Origin: Paenibacillus polymyxa | GTDB taxonomy: Bacteria; Bacillota; Bacilli; Paenibacillales; Paenibacillaceae | Reading direction: 5' to 3' | Assembly: GCF_001719045.1 (NCBI RefSeq) | Contig: NZ_CP015423.1 | Span: 1,944,001-2,008,000 of the forward strand | DNA length: 64,000 nt | Shown here: in pieces, positions 1-8,641 of the stretch | Numbering within the stretch: the stretch's first letter is position 1 | How the letters are laid out: each line of letters starts with the position of its first letter | Made by a program: the position numbers and the translations under genes | The notes under the pieces: model-generated | The model's input: the letters and a program-made list of their open reading frames with translations, nothing else | Told to the model about the DNA's origin: nothing | Database searches by the model: none

Positions 1-2018
1 GCTGGTGGAAAAGTGATCCTGTATTTAACGTAGGACAAATATTCGCTTCTAAAGCCTATGTCGATGCTCATGCCAAGGAATTACAAAGCAACTATAAAAA
101 GGATCACTTCCATACTGGAACGATTAGTGCATCTATGATGTTCGACAATAGTTTTGATTTGCGAGGAAAGCTCAATAAAGTGATTACCGAAAGCGGTTAT
201 TCACTTGACGAAGATGCACCAAACTATATCGCGAATAATGTAAATTGGGCATACATCTCAACCAATTTTAGTTTAGATACAGAGACAATCATAGCGTTAA
301 CTTCTGCCCTGTTACTGATCATGTTTACCGGTTATTTGATTATTTATAATATTTTTCAAATATCGGTGATGCGAGATATTCGTTTTTACGGTCTTTTAAA
401 GACGATCGGTACAAGCGGTAAACAAATTCGCATAATTATTCGTAGACAAGCGCTGATTCTATCAGTGTTAGGAACCCCGGTAGGATTAATAGCAGGTTTT
501 TTTATCGGTAAATCGCTCGTACCTTTTATTATAAATATGAGTGTATATAACGGTACTGAGATATCGGTATCTCCTAACCCATGGATTTTTGTCGGATCGG
601 CTTTGTTCGCACTCATTACCGTAATGATCAGCACTTTCAAGCCAGGCAGAATTGCGGCAGCTGTTTCGCCAGTTGAGGCAGTAAGATACACAGACGGAAA
701 TACCAAGGGCAGCCGTAAGCTGAAAAAGTCCACTGAAGGCGCTAAAATGATCCACATGGCTCGCTCCAACTTGGGGCGTAATAAAAAACGCACTATTTTA
801 GTGGTGATTAGTCTTTCTTTAAGCTTGGTGCTTCTAAATACAGTATTCACGCTGTCTCAGAGTTTTGATATGGATAAATTTTTAGCCAAATTTAATGATA
901 CCGATTTTCTCATTGCTCATGCTGGATATTTCCAGGTTCCGAGTAGTTTTAGTGGGCATGAAAATGAAACCACTGAAAGTTTTATTAAGGCTGTACAGGC
1001 ACAACCAGGCTTCGAAGAAGGCGGCCGATTATACGGTGACCCAACAGCTTTCACGGCTGAAAATACAAAGGGAATTACGGATGATACCCAGAACACTGAC
1101 GCTCACGGCAACTTCCTTGTAGACGTGTATGGGCTGGAAGATTTGCCCCTGCATCGGCTGCAGTTGATTGATGGTGAGCTTGATTTTAAGAAAATGGCCT
1201 CAGGTAAGTATATTCTGGAGGGAGTCGAACTGAACGACAACGACAAGCCTTACATGGAAAGCATTCATCATAAAGTGGGCGAGAACGTTACTTTGCATAG
1301 TTATGTGAGAACAGCAAATGATGCTCCATTGGGTAGAGAGTATTTAACACAAAAGTTTACAGTGCTTGGCCATGTGGGTATCAAATCCACCAATTCAAAT
1401 CGCATTTCGAGCTATAATAGCTTTTACCTCCCGGCGGAAATATACAAATCACTTGTAAAAGAGCCTGCTATGATGAGCTATGCCTTTAATGTATCTTCAA
1501 ATCAGGAAACGTCCATGCAGAGCTTTTTGAAGCGATACACAGAAACAATTGAACCAATGATGAGCTATGAATCCAAGATTACATCCAGAAACGCTTTATC
1601 AGGTATGCAAACTACTGTTATAATGATCGGCGGCTTGCTCAGCTTGATTATTGGCTTGATTGGTATCCTGAACTTTATTAATGCGATTTTAACCAGCATA
1701 CTGACCCGCCGCAAAGAATTCGCTATGCTGCAAAGTATCGGCATGACCAAAAAGCAATTGCGCGGAATGCTGATTTATGAAGGACTATATTATGTTGGGG
1801 CTACTAGCCTAACCTCTATTCTATTGGCAATCTTATTTTCTCTTTTGATTGTGAAACCGTTATGTAGCCTGCTATGGCTTTTAAGCTATCACTTTATAAT
1901 TTGGCCACTGTTTGTCTCATTGCCTTTACTGTTATTGCTTGGGATACTTATTCCAGTAGCAGTCTATTCTATGAACAACAAACAAAGTATTGTGGAGCGA
2001 CTTCGAGAATCAGAGTAG
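1..2018 (+). CDS. FtsX-like ABC transporter permease (5' truncated by window)
   Basis: Reading frame is open from base 3, so the start lies upstream and about 671 codons are visible. Seen: a first FtsX-type block (hydrophobic segments around visible residues 95-120, 145-175 and 190-215, with a cytoplasmic RDIRFYGLLKTIG motif between them), a fifth membrane span after NLGRNKKRTILVV, a roughly 270-residue extracytoplasmic domain, and a C-terminal FtsX block with the matching RRKEFAMLQSIGM loop and three spans. This duplicated layout is that of MacB/YknZ-like or antimicrobial-peptide efflux permeases. The ATPase partner would be expected upstream, outside the window. Substrate cannot be told. 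A bidirectional terminator follows. Confidence 0.85.
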   Translation, partial: WWKSDPVFNVGQIFASKAYVDAHAKELQSNYKKDHFHTGTISASMMFDNSFDLRGKLNKVITESGYSLDEDAPNYIANNVNWAYISTNFSLDTETIIALTSALLLIMFTGYLIIYNIFQISVMRDIRFYGLLKTIGTSGKQIRIIIRRQALILSVLGTPVGLIAGFFIGKSLVPFIINMSVYNGTEISVSPNPWIFVGSALFALITVMISTFKPGRIAAAVSPVEAVRYTDGNTKGSRKLKKSTEGAKMIHMARSNLGRNKKRTILVVISLSLSLVLLNTVFTLSQSFDMDKFLAKFNDTDFLIAHAGYFQVPSSFSGHENETTESFIKAVQAQPGFEEGGRLYGDPTAFTAENTKGITDDTQNTDAHGNFLVDVYGLEDLPLHRLQLIDGELDFKKMASGKYILEGVELNDNDKPYMESIHHKVGENVTLHSYVRTANDAPLGREYLTQKFTVLGHVGIKSTNSNRISSYNSFYLPAEIYKSLVKEPAMMSYAFNVSSNQETSMQSFLKRYTETIEPMMSYESKITSRNALSGMQTTVIMIGGLLSLIIGLIGILNFINAILTSILTRRKEFAMLQSIGMTKKQLRGMLIYEGLYYVGATSLTSILLAILFSLLIVKPLCSLLWLLSYHFIIWPLFVSLPLLLLLGILIPVAVYSMNNKQSIVERLRESE

Positions 2019-2059
2019 ATGCACCTAAAAATAAGAAAGTAAAATACCCATACGCGTCA

Positions 2060-2098
2060 AAAAAGATGACTTCTAATCCATTCAGAGGTCATCTTTTT
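2060..2098. terminator. Bidirectional intrinsic terminator
   Basis: Inverted repeat AAAAAGATGAC-tTCT / AGA-GGTCATCTTTTT with a loop of about nine bases lies between the convergent permease and acetyltransferase genes. A/T tracts on both sides let it work for either strand. Confidence 0.75.
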
Positions 2099-2129
2099 AT
2101 GCTTAGAAAGGTTTTTAGTTGCAGAACAA

Positions 2130-2660
2130 CTATAACCTCCACTCTTCCCGTAAAAGCCCCATTCGGATCGAATCATAATACTCTCCATTATAATATCTGC
2201 ACTTTCGAAGCCGGGCTTCGAGGGTCATGCCCAGCTTCTCTCCCACCTTCATCATCCGATGGTTTCCTGACCAGGTTGTAAAGCCTACTCTTACTAGAGG
2301 CAATGTATTAAACAAATGAGTGATCCATAGTCGGAGTGCCCTCGTACCATAACCACCGCTCCAATACCGTGAATCAAAGATACCTATCCCCATTTCAAGC
2401 CATTGAGAAGGCTGATGCTCCCAATAATAGCTCACTGATCCAATGACCTCGCCTTCCACTTCAATGATCCAAAAGTCATCTTGTCCGATTCGCTTTTCCT
2501 TCTCTTTTAAATAATCATCAAAAGAAAGTGGCTTATGTTCATAGTAGGGTGCATCCCACTGCTTCCATTCCGGTGCTTCTTCTTTAAAAGTTAACGTCCA
2601 AAGAGCCGGCAGGTCTTCTTCTGTAACAGGCCTAATCGTTAAATCCTTATCCGTATACAT
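2130..2660 (-). CDS. GNAT family N-acetyltransferase (RimJ/RimL-like)
   Basis: A 176-residue single-domain GNAT protein. The acetyl-CoA pyrophosphate-binding loop is visible as YWSGGYG (residues 99-105), preceded by the beta4 strand EMGIGI, and followed by a typical C-terminal NHRMMKVGEKLGM motif (the N-x-x-M-x-x-V-x-E-K-x-G-M signature of the Acetyltransf_3/RimJ-RimL group). The frame can be opened three codons earlier at a GTG (2669), but the AAAAGGAG ribosome binding site overlaps that codon and sits eight bases before the ATG at 2660, so the ATG is preferred. The acceptor could be a small molecule or a ribosomal/other protein N-terminus; nothing here decides it. Monocistronic. Confidence 0.85.
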   Translation of the reverse strand: MYTDKDLTIRPVTEEDLPALWTLTFKEEAPEWKQWDAPYYEHKPLSFDDYLKEKEKRIGQDDFWIIEVEGEVIGSVSYYWEHQPSQWLEMGIGIFDSRYWSGGYGTRALRLWITHLFNTLPLVRVGFTTWSGNHRMMKVGEKLGMTLEARLRKCRYYNGEYYDSIRMGLLREEWRL

Positions 2661-2788
2661 CGAGTACACTCCTTTTATAATAAAATTTGTTCTATCTATA
2701 TTGGGCTATATCGGGTTTTATTGTATCTGCTTTTGCATTATTTCGAATTTCTATTTTTGTCCGTCTTTGGAGCTAGTGCAAATTCAAG

Positions 2789-2829
2789 TTGACAAACAAT
2801 CAAAAAACATATATCTTAATATCAAGATA
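2789..2829 (+). promoter_or_regulatory. Promoter with palindromic operator over the -10
   Basis: TTGACA (2789-2794), 17-bp spacer, TATCTT (2812-2817). The -10 is itself the left half of the palindrome TATCTTAATATCAAGATA (2812-2829; one imperfect pair). The layout resembles MarR/MhqR-type boxes (TATCTCGAATTCGAGATA in Bacillus) that control quinone-detoxifying dioxygenases such as the gene downstream. Confidence 0.6.
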
Positions 2830-2909
2830 ATAAATATAAAGAAAAGTTTTTCGACTGTTTATTTTGTTTAGAAAAACCTAATCATATAAAAACCAAGGAG
2901 GATAATGAC

Positions 2910-3884
2910 ATGAAACTATTAGGATTGCATCACGTTTCGGCGATTACAGCGGCAGCGGCTAAAAATGTTGATTTTTATACTCAGGTAATGGGACTTCGGT
3001 TGATCAAGAAAACGGTGAACCAAGATGATGTTAGTGTATATCACCTTTTTTACGGAGATGAGCGTGGAACTGCGGGTACAGAAGTCACTTTCTTTGAAAT
3101 TCCACATGCGGGACAAACTCGTACAGGAAATAACAGCATTTCAGCACTCTCCCTACGGGTACCGAACGACAAGGCACTGGATTACTGGAAAAACCGCTTC
3201 GAGCAGCTGGATGTAAAACATGGCGAAATTACGGATCAAGCAGGACGCCTGGCGCTTTCGTTTGAGGATTTTGAAGGACAACGCTTCTTCCTCGTTTCAG
3301 ATGAGCATGATCACGGAGTGCGCGGCGGCACGCCTTGGGAGAAAAGCCCTGTCCCTGCCGAATACGGCATTGTAGGACTTGGGCCGGTTCATCTGACCAT
3401 TCCTAAAGCGGAGAATACCATTCTTATTCTTGAACAGGTTATGGGTTTCCGCAAAAAGGGCTCCTATCCTTCTCCTGTGGCTGGACAACCGGATGTGGTC
3501 ATCTATGAAACGGGTGAAGGCGGTACAGGAACCGAAGTTCATCTGGAAGAGCGCAACGATCTGCCACAAGAGCGACCAGGACGCGGCAGTGTGCATCACG
3601 TAGCCTTCCGTGTTGAAACTGAGGAAGAGCTCAAACAGTGGGTAGACCGTATTGGGCAGCTGCAAATTTCCAACTCAGGCTTTGTAGATCGCTTTTACTT
3701 CCGTTCCTTGTACTTCCGTGAGCCGAACGGCATTCTGTTTGAATTGGCAACCGATGGACCCGGCTTTGATACGGATGAAGAACTCGAGTTTCTGGGTGAA
3801 TCGCTGGCGTTACCGCCATTTTTGGAATCGCGCCGCGCATCTATTGAAGCCAATCTCAAACCGCTTAACACCAAACATGAATAG
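2910..3884 (+). CDS. Ring-cleaving (hydroquinone-type) dioxygenase, VOC superfamily
   Basis: A 324-residue tandem vicinal-oxygen-chelate (glyoxalase-fold) protein. Two VOC modules are visible: N-terminal one starting GLHHVSAITA (His7/His8) and C-terminal one with VHHVAF (His229/His230) and FELATDGPGF (Glu278), giving the His-His-Glu metal triad of extradiol dioxygenases. The opening 45 residues closely resemble Bacillus MhqO/MhqE/YfiE proteins, which cleave hydroquinone-like compounds in quinone stress defence. ATG start with AAGGAGG nine bases upstream. The palindromic operator over its -10 fits repression by a MarR- or DUF24-type quinone sensor. Monocistronic; own terminator follows. The exact substrate is inferred only. 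Confidence 0.88.
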   Translation: MKLLGLHHVSAITAAAAKNVDFYTQVMGLRLIKKTVNQDDVSVYHLFYGDERGTAGTEVTFFEIPHAGQTRTGNNSISALSLRVPNDKALDYWKNRFEQLDVKHGEITDQAGRLALSFEDFEGQRFFLVSDEHDHGVRGGTPWEKSPVPAEYGIVGLGPVHLTIPKAENTILILEQVMGFRKKGSYPSPVAGQPDVVIYETGEGGTGTEVHLEERNDLPQERPGRGSVHHVAFRVETEEELKQWVDRIGQLQISNSGFVDRFYFRSLYFREPNGILFELATDGPGFDTDEELEFLGESLALPPFLESRRASIEANLKPLNTKHE

Positions 3885-3910
3885 AGATATATTTAATCTA
3901 AAATAAACAC

Positions 3911-3952
3911 AAAGCCGGGACTTTCTACATCATGTAGAGGTTCCCGGCTTTT
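3911..3952 (+). terminator. Intrinsic terminator
   Basis: Stem AAAGCCGGGA / TCCCGGCTTT with a nested CTACAT/ATGTAG stem, followed by TTTTCT, right after the dioxygenase gene. Confidence 0.8.
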
Positions 3953-4046
3953 CTCGTGCAACTGCTCTGCTTTCATTAAAAAAAGCATCTCATCTACAAG
4001 CTTTTCAGCTTTGACAGGTAAGCGAAATGCCCTTTTTTAGTTATGC

Positions 4047-5744
4047 TTACAGCTTTTTATCATCCACACTGTTCAGCCATGCTTCGATTTCTCCGATTAC
4101 AGAGGCGATACAGCCATCTTGGAACGGCGAGATTAGTCCAGCCAACTCAACCAATCCGGTAAAAGATCGACTTCCTCCGGCACGGCATAGCTTCAAATAA
4201 TCTTCCCACGCAGCTGTCCGGTCGATACTCATGCGTTTCCAGAATTGGAACGCGCACAGTTGCGCGAGTGTATAGTCAATATAGTAGAACGGGGATTGAA
4301 AAATATGACCCTGTTTGTGCCAAAATCCGCCCTGCTCCAGATACTCGTTGCCTTCATAATCCAGATGCGGTTTATACTTACGTTCAATGGAGCGCCATGC
4401 GCTTTTACGTTCGGCGGGGGTCCAGTCTGGATGTTCGTATACGGCATGCTGGAATTCGTCCACGGCTACGCCGTAAGGCACGAACAGCAACGATGAGGAT
4501 AGATGTTCAAAGTGATATTTGTCCGTATCTTCCTCGAAGAACAGATTCATCCAAGGCCATGCGAAAAACTCCATGCTCATAGAGTGGATCTCAGCCGCCT
4601 CCATAGTTGGCCAATGGTACTCAGGAATTTCAAAATGTCGGCTTTCATAGACCTGGAAGGCATGACCTGCTTCATGCGTCAATACGTCGATATCACCGGA
4701 TGTACCATTGAAATTTGAGAAAATAAACGGCGTGCCATATTCACTCAAAAATGTACAATAGCCTCCGCTTTGCTTGCCCTTTTTGCTGATCAAATCCATC
4801 AATCCACGTTCGATCATAAAGCTAAAAAATTCATGTGTTTCCGCTGAAAGTTCCTCATACATACGTGCTCCATTACGAATGATCCACTCCGGGTCACCTT
4901 TAGGCGTAGGATTGCCTGACAGGAAGTTGAAGCCCTCGTCATAATAGCGAAGCTGATCTACTCCGATCCGTTCGCGCTGCCGCTCCTTCAGCTTGGTTGC
5001 CAGAGGAACGATGTGCTTCAGCACCTGCTCGCGGAAATTGGCTACCATTTCGGCATTGTAATCTGTACGTCCCAAGCGGGCATAGCCCAATTCTACGAAG
5101 TTGTCATAGCCCAACTTGTGTGCCATGCGCGTGCGTACCTTCACCAGTTCATCATAAATCCGGTCCAGCTCGTCCTCATGCTCACTCATAAATTGATATT
5201 TAGCCTCGGAGGCCTGTTTGCGCGTCTCCCGGTTGGTAGCCATTTCAAAAGGCAGGAGCTGCGACAATGTGCGTTCTTCTCCCTCGAACGGGATCTTCGC
5301 TGAAGCAATCAATTGAGCATATTCCGAGGTCAGCTTATTTTCCTGCTGTAAATCCTCAATAATATCCGGATGGAACGACTTGAGTGCTACCTCGGCAATA
5401 CTGAAAAGCTGGCTGCCCCATTGACTCTCCAACTCGGTTCGGAATGGAGAATCCACCAATGCCCGGTAGTAATCGGTTACATACTCCTGAATAACCGGCA
5501 TGAAATCATCAGCATACTCTTGCTCCGCTTTGTAAAAGGCATCCTCCGTATTAATAGAGTGCCGAACTTCCACCAATTGCAATTGTGTTTCCACATTACT
5601 GCGCAGCTTGTTAATCGCATGAATCACTTCATTTTGACGTTCTACGCTGTCTGCTTCACGAAACTGCTGCAACAGCGTTTTAAACCGCTGTTCAATTTCA
5701 GGTTGCTCTGGTCGACTGTAAGCCATTTGGCTGAATAATGTCAT
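4047..5744 (-). CDS. M3 family oligoendopeptidase (thimet/PepF-like)
   Basis: A 565-residue cytoplasmic zinc metallopeptidase. The zinc site HEAGH is at residues 357-361, with the probable third ligand Glu385 in EAAEIHSMSMEFF, and the C-terminal substrate-tyrosine region (FQSPFYYIDYTLAQL) that M3 peptidases use to hold peptides. Length fits the shorter, PepF-related M3 group found in Bacillus and Paenibacillus. No signal peptide. These enzymes degrade short oligopeptides, including imported or signal peptides. ATG start at 5744 with AAGGAGG upstream. Stands alone between two hairpins. Confidence 0.92.
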   Translation of the reverse strand: MTLFSQMAYSRPEQPEIEQRFKTLLQQFREADSVERQNEVIHAINKLRSNVETQLQLVEVRHSINTEDAFYKAEQEYADDFMPVIQEYVTDYYRALVDSPFRTELESQWGSQLFSIAEVALKSFHPDIIEDLQQENKLTSEYAQLIASAKIPFEGEERTLSQLLPFEMATNRETRKQASEAKYQFMSEHEDELDRIYDELVKVRTRMAHKLGYDNFVELGYARLGRTDYNAEMVANFREQVLKHIVPLATKLKERQRERIGVDQLRYYDEGFNFLSGNPTPKGDPEWIIRNGARMYEELSAETHEFFSFMIERGLMDLISKKGKQSGGYCTFLSEYGTPFIFSNFNGTSGDIDVLTHEAGHAFQVYESRHFEIPEYHWPTMEAAEIHSMSMEFFAWPWMNLFFEEDTDKYHFEHLSSSLLFVPYGVAVDEFQHAVYEHPDWTPAERKSAWRSIERKYKPHLDYEGNEYLEQGGFWHKQGHIFQSPFYYIDYTLAQLCAFQFWKRMSIDRTAAWEDYLKLCRAGGSRSFTGLVELAGLISPFQDGCIASVIGEIEAWLNSVDDKKL

Positions 5745-5840
5745 TGCTTCGGTTCCTCCTTAAATGTAATAAATCTGATGCCTATTATACAGTACGATTA
5801 GACCAAACTGGAAGCTGCAATTCCAAAAAAATACAACCTC

Positions 5841-5871
5841 AAAAGCCGCAATACTATGTATTGCGGCTTTT
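5841..5871. terminator. Intrinsic terminator of pdxK (symmetric hairpin)
   Basis: Perfect 14-bp stem AAAAGCCGCAATAC / GTATTGCGGCTTTT with a 3-base loop, downstream of pdxK on the minus strand and upstream of the peptidase gene. Confidence 0.85.
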
Positions 5872-5981
5872 AAGCCTCATCTAACTCTATATATCAAAAA
5901 AGTCATGATCTAAAACAATCTAATATATATTCAGCCTGATGGAGATTTATAAGTCTTTCTAAGATCGCAGACCTTCATGCT

Positions 5982-6791
5982 TTATTGATTTTGCAAACGA
6001 TGTGCCGCATGCAGGGTCGGACCGACGAATTCATTCAGCTTGAAGCTACCTTCAATGGCCTGTGTAATAAATCTCTTGGCCTGATCCACTGCTTCGCGTA
6101 CAGTCAGCCCTTGTGCCAAACCAGCCGTTACCGCTGCCGAAGTGGTGCAGCCTGCACCGTGGGTAAAGTTTGTTTTTACAACATCGGCTTCAAACCAGTC
6201 AAAAGTGATTCCGTCATATAGCAGATCCATCGCTTTACCTGCGCGAATTTTGCCACGGTCCTTGATCAGTACATGCTTAGCTCCACGCTCATGGATAATC
6301 GCAGCCGCTTCCTGCATCTGCTCCAGTGTCGTGATCGGTCCATTCTTCGCCAGTTGCGAAGCCTCGAACAAGTTCGGTGTTACCAGGTCAGCGCCAGGAA
6401 TCAACAATTCCAGCATCGCCTCTGTATTTTCCGGCTGAAGCACTTCATCCGTGCCTTTGCAGACCATAACCGGGTCAATTACGATCCGCTTCAGATCATG
6501 CTTTTTCAAATGGCTGGCTACCAGCTCGATAATTTCAACGGAACCAAGCATACCGGTTTTCATCGCATCAAAACCGATACCTTCCAATACAGTACGCAGC
6601 TGCGCTTCTACCACATCCAACGCAACAGGATATACAAGATGATCCCAGGTTTTAGGACCCATCGCTACTACGGTTGTCAATACGGTCATACCATATACGC
6701 CAAGCTCCTGAAAGGTTTTCAGGTCTGCCTGAATACCCGCTCCACCGCTTGTGTCGGAGCCGGCTATCGTTAATGTTTTGGGAATCGTCAT
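5982..6791 (-). CDS. pdxK: Pyridoxal/pyridoxine kinase, CC-type PdxK (HMP-kinase-like)
   Basis: A 269-residue ribokinase-fold enzyme. N-terminal TIAGSDTSGGAGIQADLKT is the ThiD/PdxK signature. The anion hole is HGAGC (residues 211-215): the usual catalytic Asp is replaced by Cys215, and a second cysteine is in the lid (Cys111 in DPVMVCKG). This cysteine pair defines the CC-PLK subfamily typified by Bacillus subtilis PdxK, first annotated as ThiD, which phosphorylates pyridoxal and related B6 vitamers with side activity on HMP. No thi genes or TPP riboswitch lie nearby, which supports a B6 role over thiamine synthesis. ATG start with GGAG eleven bases upstream. Monocistronic. Confidence 0.92.
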   Translation of the reverse strand: MTIPKTLTIAGSDTSGGAGIQADLKTFQELGVYGMTVLTTVVAMGPKTWDHLVYPVALDVVEAQLRTVLEGIGFDAMKTGMLGSVEIIELVASHLKKHDLKRIVIDPVMVCKGTDEVLQPENTEAMLELLIPGADLVTPNLFEASQLAKNGPITTLEQMQEAAAIIHERGAKHVLIKDRGKIRAGKAMDLLYDGITFDWFEADVVKTNFTHGAGCTTSAAVTAGLAQGLTVREAVDQAKRFITQAIEGSFKLNEFVGPTLHAAHRLQNQ

Positions 6792-6988
6792 TTGTACATG
6801 CTCTCCTTCACTTTCTATGCTGCATTTATCCTAATCCCGCTTGCGAAACTTGTCAACGCGCAAAACGGTCCTTTCTATGTTAAAAGTCACAAGCGACAGC
6901 AGCAGCTAAAAAACGAGAACATCCCCTTTTGAAACAGGAACATCCTCGCAATAACGTGTTATATGAAGAATTCGAATGAAATTTGGAA

Positions 6989-8395
6989 TTATAAATATCC
7001 ACCGGTACTGTGATCATAGGCATGATTCTTTTCATTTGCACGTACGCCCAGACACAGACTCTGATACAGCTGCTGCTGTTCCGGTGTAGCAAAATTCCGA
7101 TGCTGCTCAAATAAAGCCATACAACCAATGATATGTTCGGTATAGCTATTATCGACAGACAGTTTCAAGCAATGCAGTATTTGTCCCACTCCCTCGGGGT
7201 AATCGCCTTTTCGGAAATAATATTCCGCATACACCTTGCAAAAGGATGCAAAGCGAAATGCATTAAAGTGCTTGCGATAATGAGTGTCCCATCGTTCCGG
7301 TGCAAGTTCCCAGAAGCTCTTGAGTTGCTGACTAAACAGTCCCAGTTCGGCATCCACGAAATAACCGAACCGGTTCGCCGATTCGAGCAAGGTGTTCAGT
7401 CCTTCCAGTGTCTCATCCGGATGCTCACGCAGGTAAGTAATATATTCATAGATTGCAGAAGTGTTGCCCATTTTAATTTCAATACAAAGTCGGTTGCCCT
7501 GTGCATATACACGATGTAGGTTGACTACTTTCCAGCCTTCTTCGTCTAAACCCTCAAACCAGCTCAAATCTGCATAACCTTCAATCCATTGCTTGGATTC
7601 CTCATATCTGCCCTGAAACTCATAGCAGCTGGCCTTGAGCAGATGCCCCTGAGCATAGTAATAAACGAGCGGTTTAAGCAGCTCCAGGTGCTCATCTCCA
7701 AAACGGTTCCGATTGCGATACAATGCCTGCGCCAGCTCTCTTAGCTCGTCCGCATACATTTCCATCTCGGACCATTGCATTTTTAAAGCAAACACTTGAG
7801 ATAGCATATGTAAGCCTTCCAGTGCGTAAATTTCCGGTAGACGACTACGGTACAAATGGAATTGTACAGCAGCCTTCAAGTTCCGTTGGTTATCCTTAAT
7901 CTGAATCTGGAATATACGGAAATAGCTGATCGCCAACCGTTCAGAGTGGGTATACTTCTCACTCTCGATGACACAATCATACAGAAGCATGGCGGCTTCA
8001 TGTCTGCCATCCTCAAACATCGCTTCTGCGGTCTCAAAAATAGCAGGAACGTTCGATAAATCGTCCATCAAATAGCCAAGTACACTGCGTATACACTCCA
8101 GCTTGTTCAACTCTGAGCAACGTAGGAGAAACGGACGCAACCTCCTCCAGTGTGGTAAGGAATGAATAAAACATTCATCCACATACATCTCGAACAAAGA
8201 TCCTTCTTCCAATCCCATGGCCTCGGTAATCAGATCAAGCTGATTGACTGAGATAGGCCGTGGTGGGTTCCGATTAAGTATACCGCTAAGTGTACCCGGA
8301 TTTACCTTGGAAGCATCTGCAAAACATTGCATTGAAATGCCTTCACTTTGAATATACTTTTCTATTTCTGCGCGGATCGTGGTGTTTTTTTCCAA
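6989..8395 (-). CDS. XRE-type HTH regulator with long TPR-like C-terminal region
   Basis: A 468-residue protein with an N-terminal lambda-repressor-like HTH (about residues 5-65, SMQCFADASKVNPGTLSGIL) and about 390 residues of helical, Trp/Tyr-rich repeats of TPR character (for example YYAQGHLLKASCYEFQGRYEES and AEYYFRKGDYPEGVGQILHCL). The architecture matches the HTH-plus-TPR plan of RRNPP peptide-responsive regulators and of a paralogous family common in Paenibacillus, but no cognate signal-peptide gene is evident next to it. TTG start with GAGGGGG seven bases upstream and a good promoter further up. A weak hairpin followed by six Ts lies just downstream on the minus strand. Target genes unknown. 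Confidence 0.75.
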   Translation of the reverse strand: MEKNTTIRAEIEKYIQSEGISMQCFADASKVNPGTLSGILNRNPPRPISVNQLDLITEAMGLEEGSLFEMYVDECFIHSLPHWRRLRPFLLRCSELNKLECIRSVLGYLMDDLSNVPAIFETAEAMFEDGRHEAAMLLYDCVIESEKYTHSERLAISYFRIFQIQIKDNQRNLKAAVQFHLYRSRLPEIYALEGLHMLSQVFALKMQWSEMEMYADELRELAQALYRNRNRFGDEHLELLKPLVYYYAQGHLLKASCYEFQGRYEESKQWIEGYADLSWFEGLDEEGWKVVNLHRVYAQGNRLCIEIKMGNTSAIYEYITYLREHPDETLEGLNTLLESANRFGYFVDAELGLFSQQLKSFWELAPERWDTHYRKHFNAFRFASFCKVYAEYYFRKGDYPEGVGQILHCLKLSVDNSYTEHIIGCMALFEQHRNFATPEQQQLYQSLCLGVRANEKNHAYDHSTGGYL

Positions 8396-8464
8396 AGGGA
8401 CACCCCCTCAAACGAATGATGGTGACTTTTTCATTACCTTTTAAACCAAAATTTGTTTAATCAA

Positions 8465-8493
8465 AGTATATGTCTATTTATACGAGAGGTCAA
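8465..8493 (-). promoter_or_regulatory. Promoter of the HTH/TPR-like regulator
   Basis: On the minus strand TTGACC, 17-bp spacer, TATACT, about 70 bp upstream of the TTG start at 8395. Near-consensus sigma-A spacing. Confidence 0.6.
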
Positions 8494-8559
8494 TAACTTT
8501 AAACACGACTCAGGACATATAAAATCACGAATTTTGTACGATTTTAAAACTGTTTTATG

Positions 8560-8588
8560 AAAAAAGACCGTCCTCTGCGGGACAGTCT
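8560..8588 (-). terminator. Intrinsic terminator of the nucleotidase gene
   Basis: Minus strand GACTGTCC / GGACGGTC stem (one G-T pair), loop CGCAGA or similar, followed by six Ts. Confidence 0.8.
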
Positions 8589-8641
8589 ATTTCTATTATT
8601 TTGATGCTGTGGACTTATAGGACAAAAACTAGTTAGCAGTT

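Noticed and set aside
1874..2281. A 135-codon frame across the permease end and terminator
   Set aside because: Shadow of the permease gene in another frame; it crosses a strong terminator and lacks a binding site.
6880..7128. An 82-codon frame overlapping the 3' end of the HTH/TPR-like regulator, considered as a secreted signal-peptide precursor of an RRNPP pair
   Set aside because: No ribosome binding site at any in-frame start, no signal-peptide hydrophobic core after the plausible Met, and a cysteine-rich end unlike known pro-peptides.
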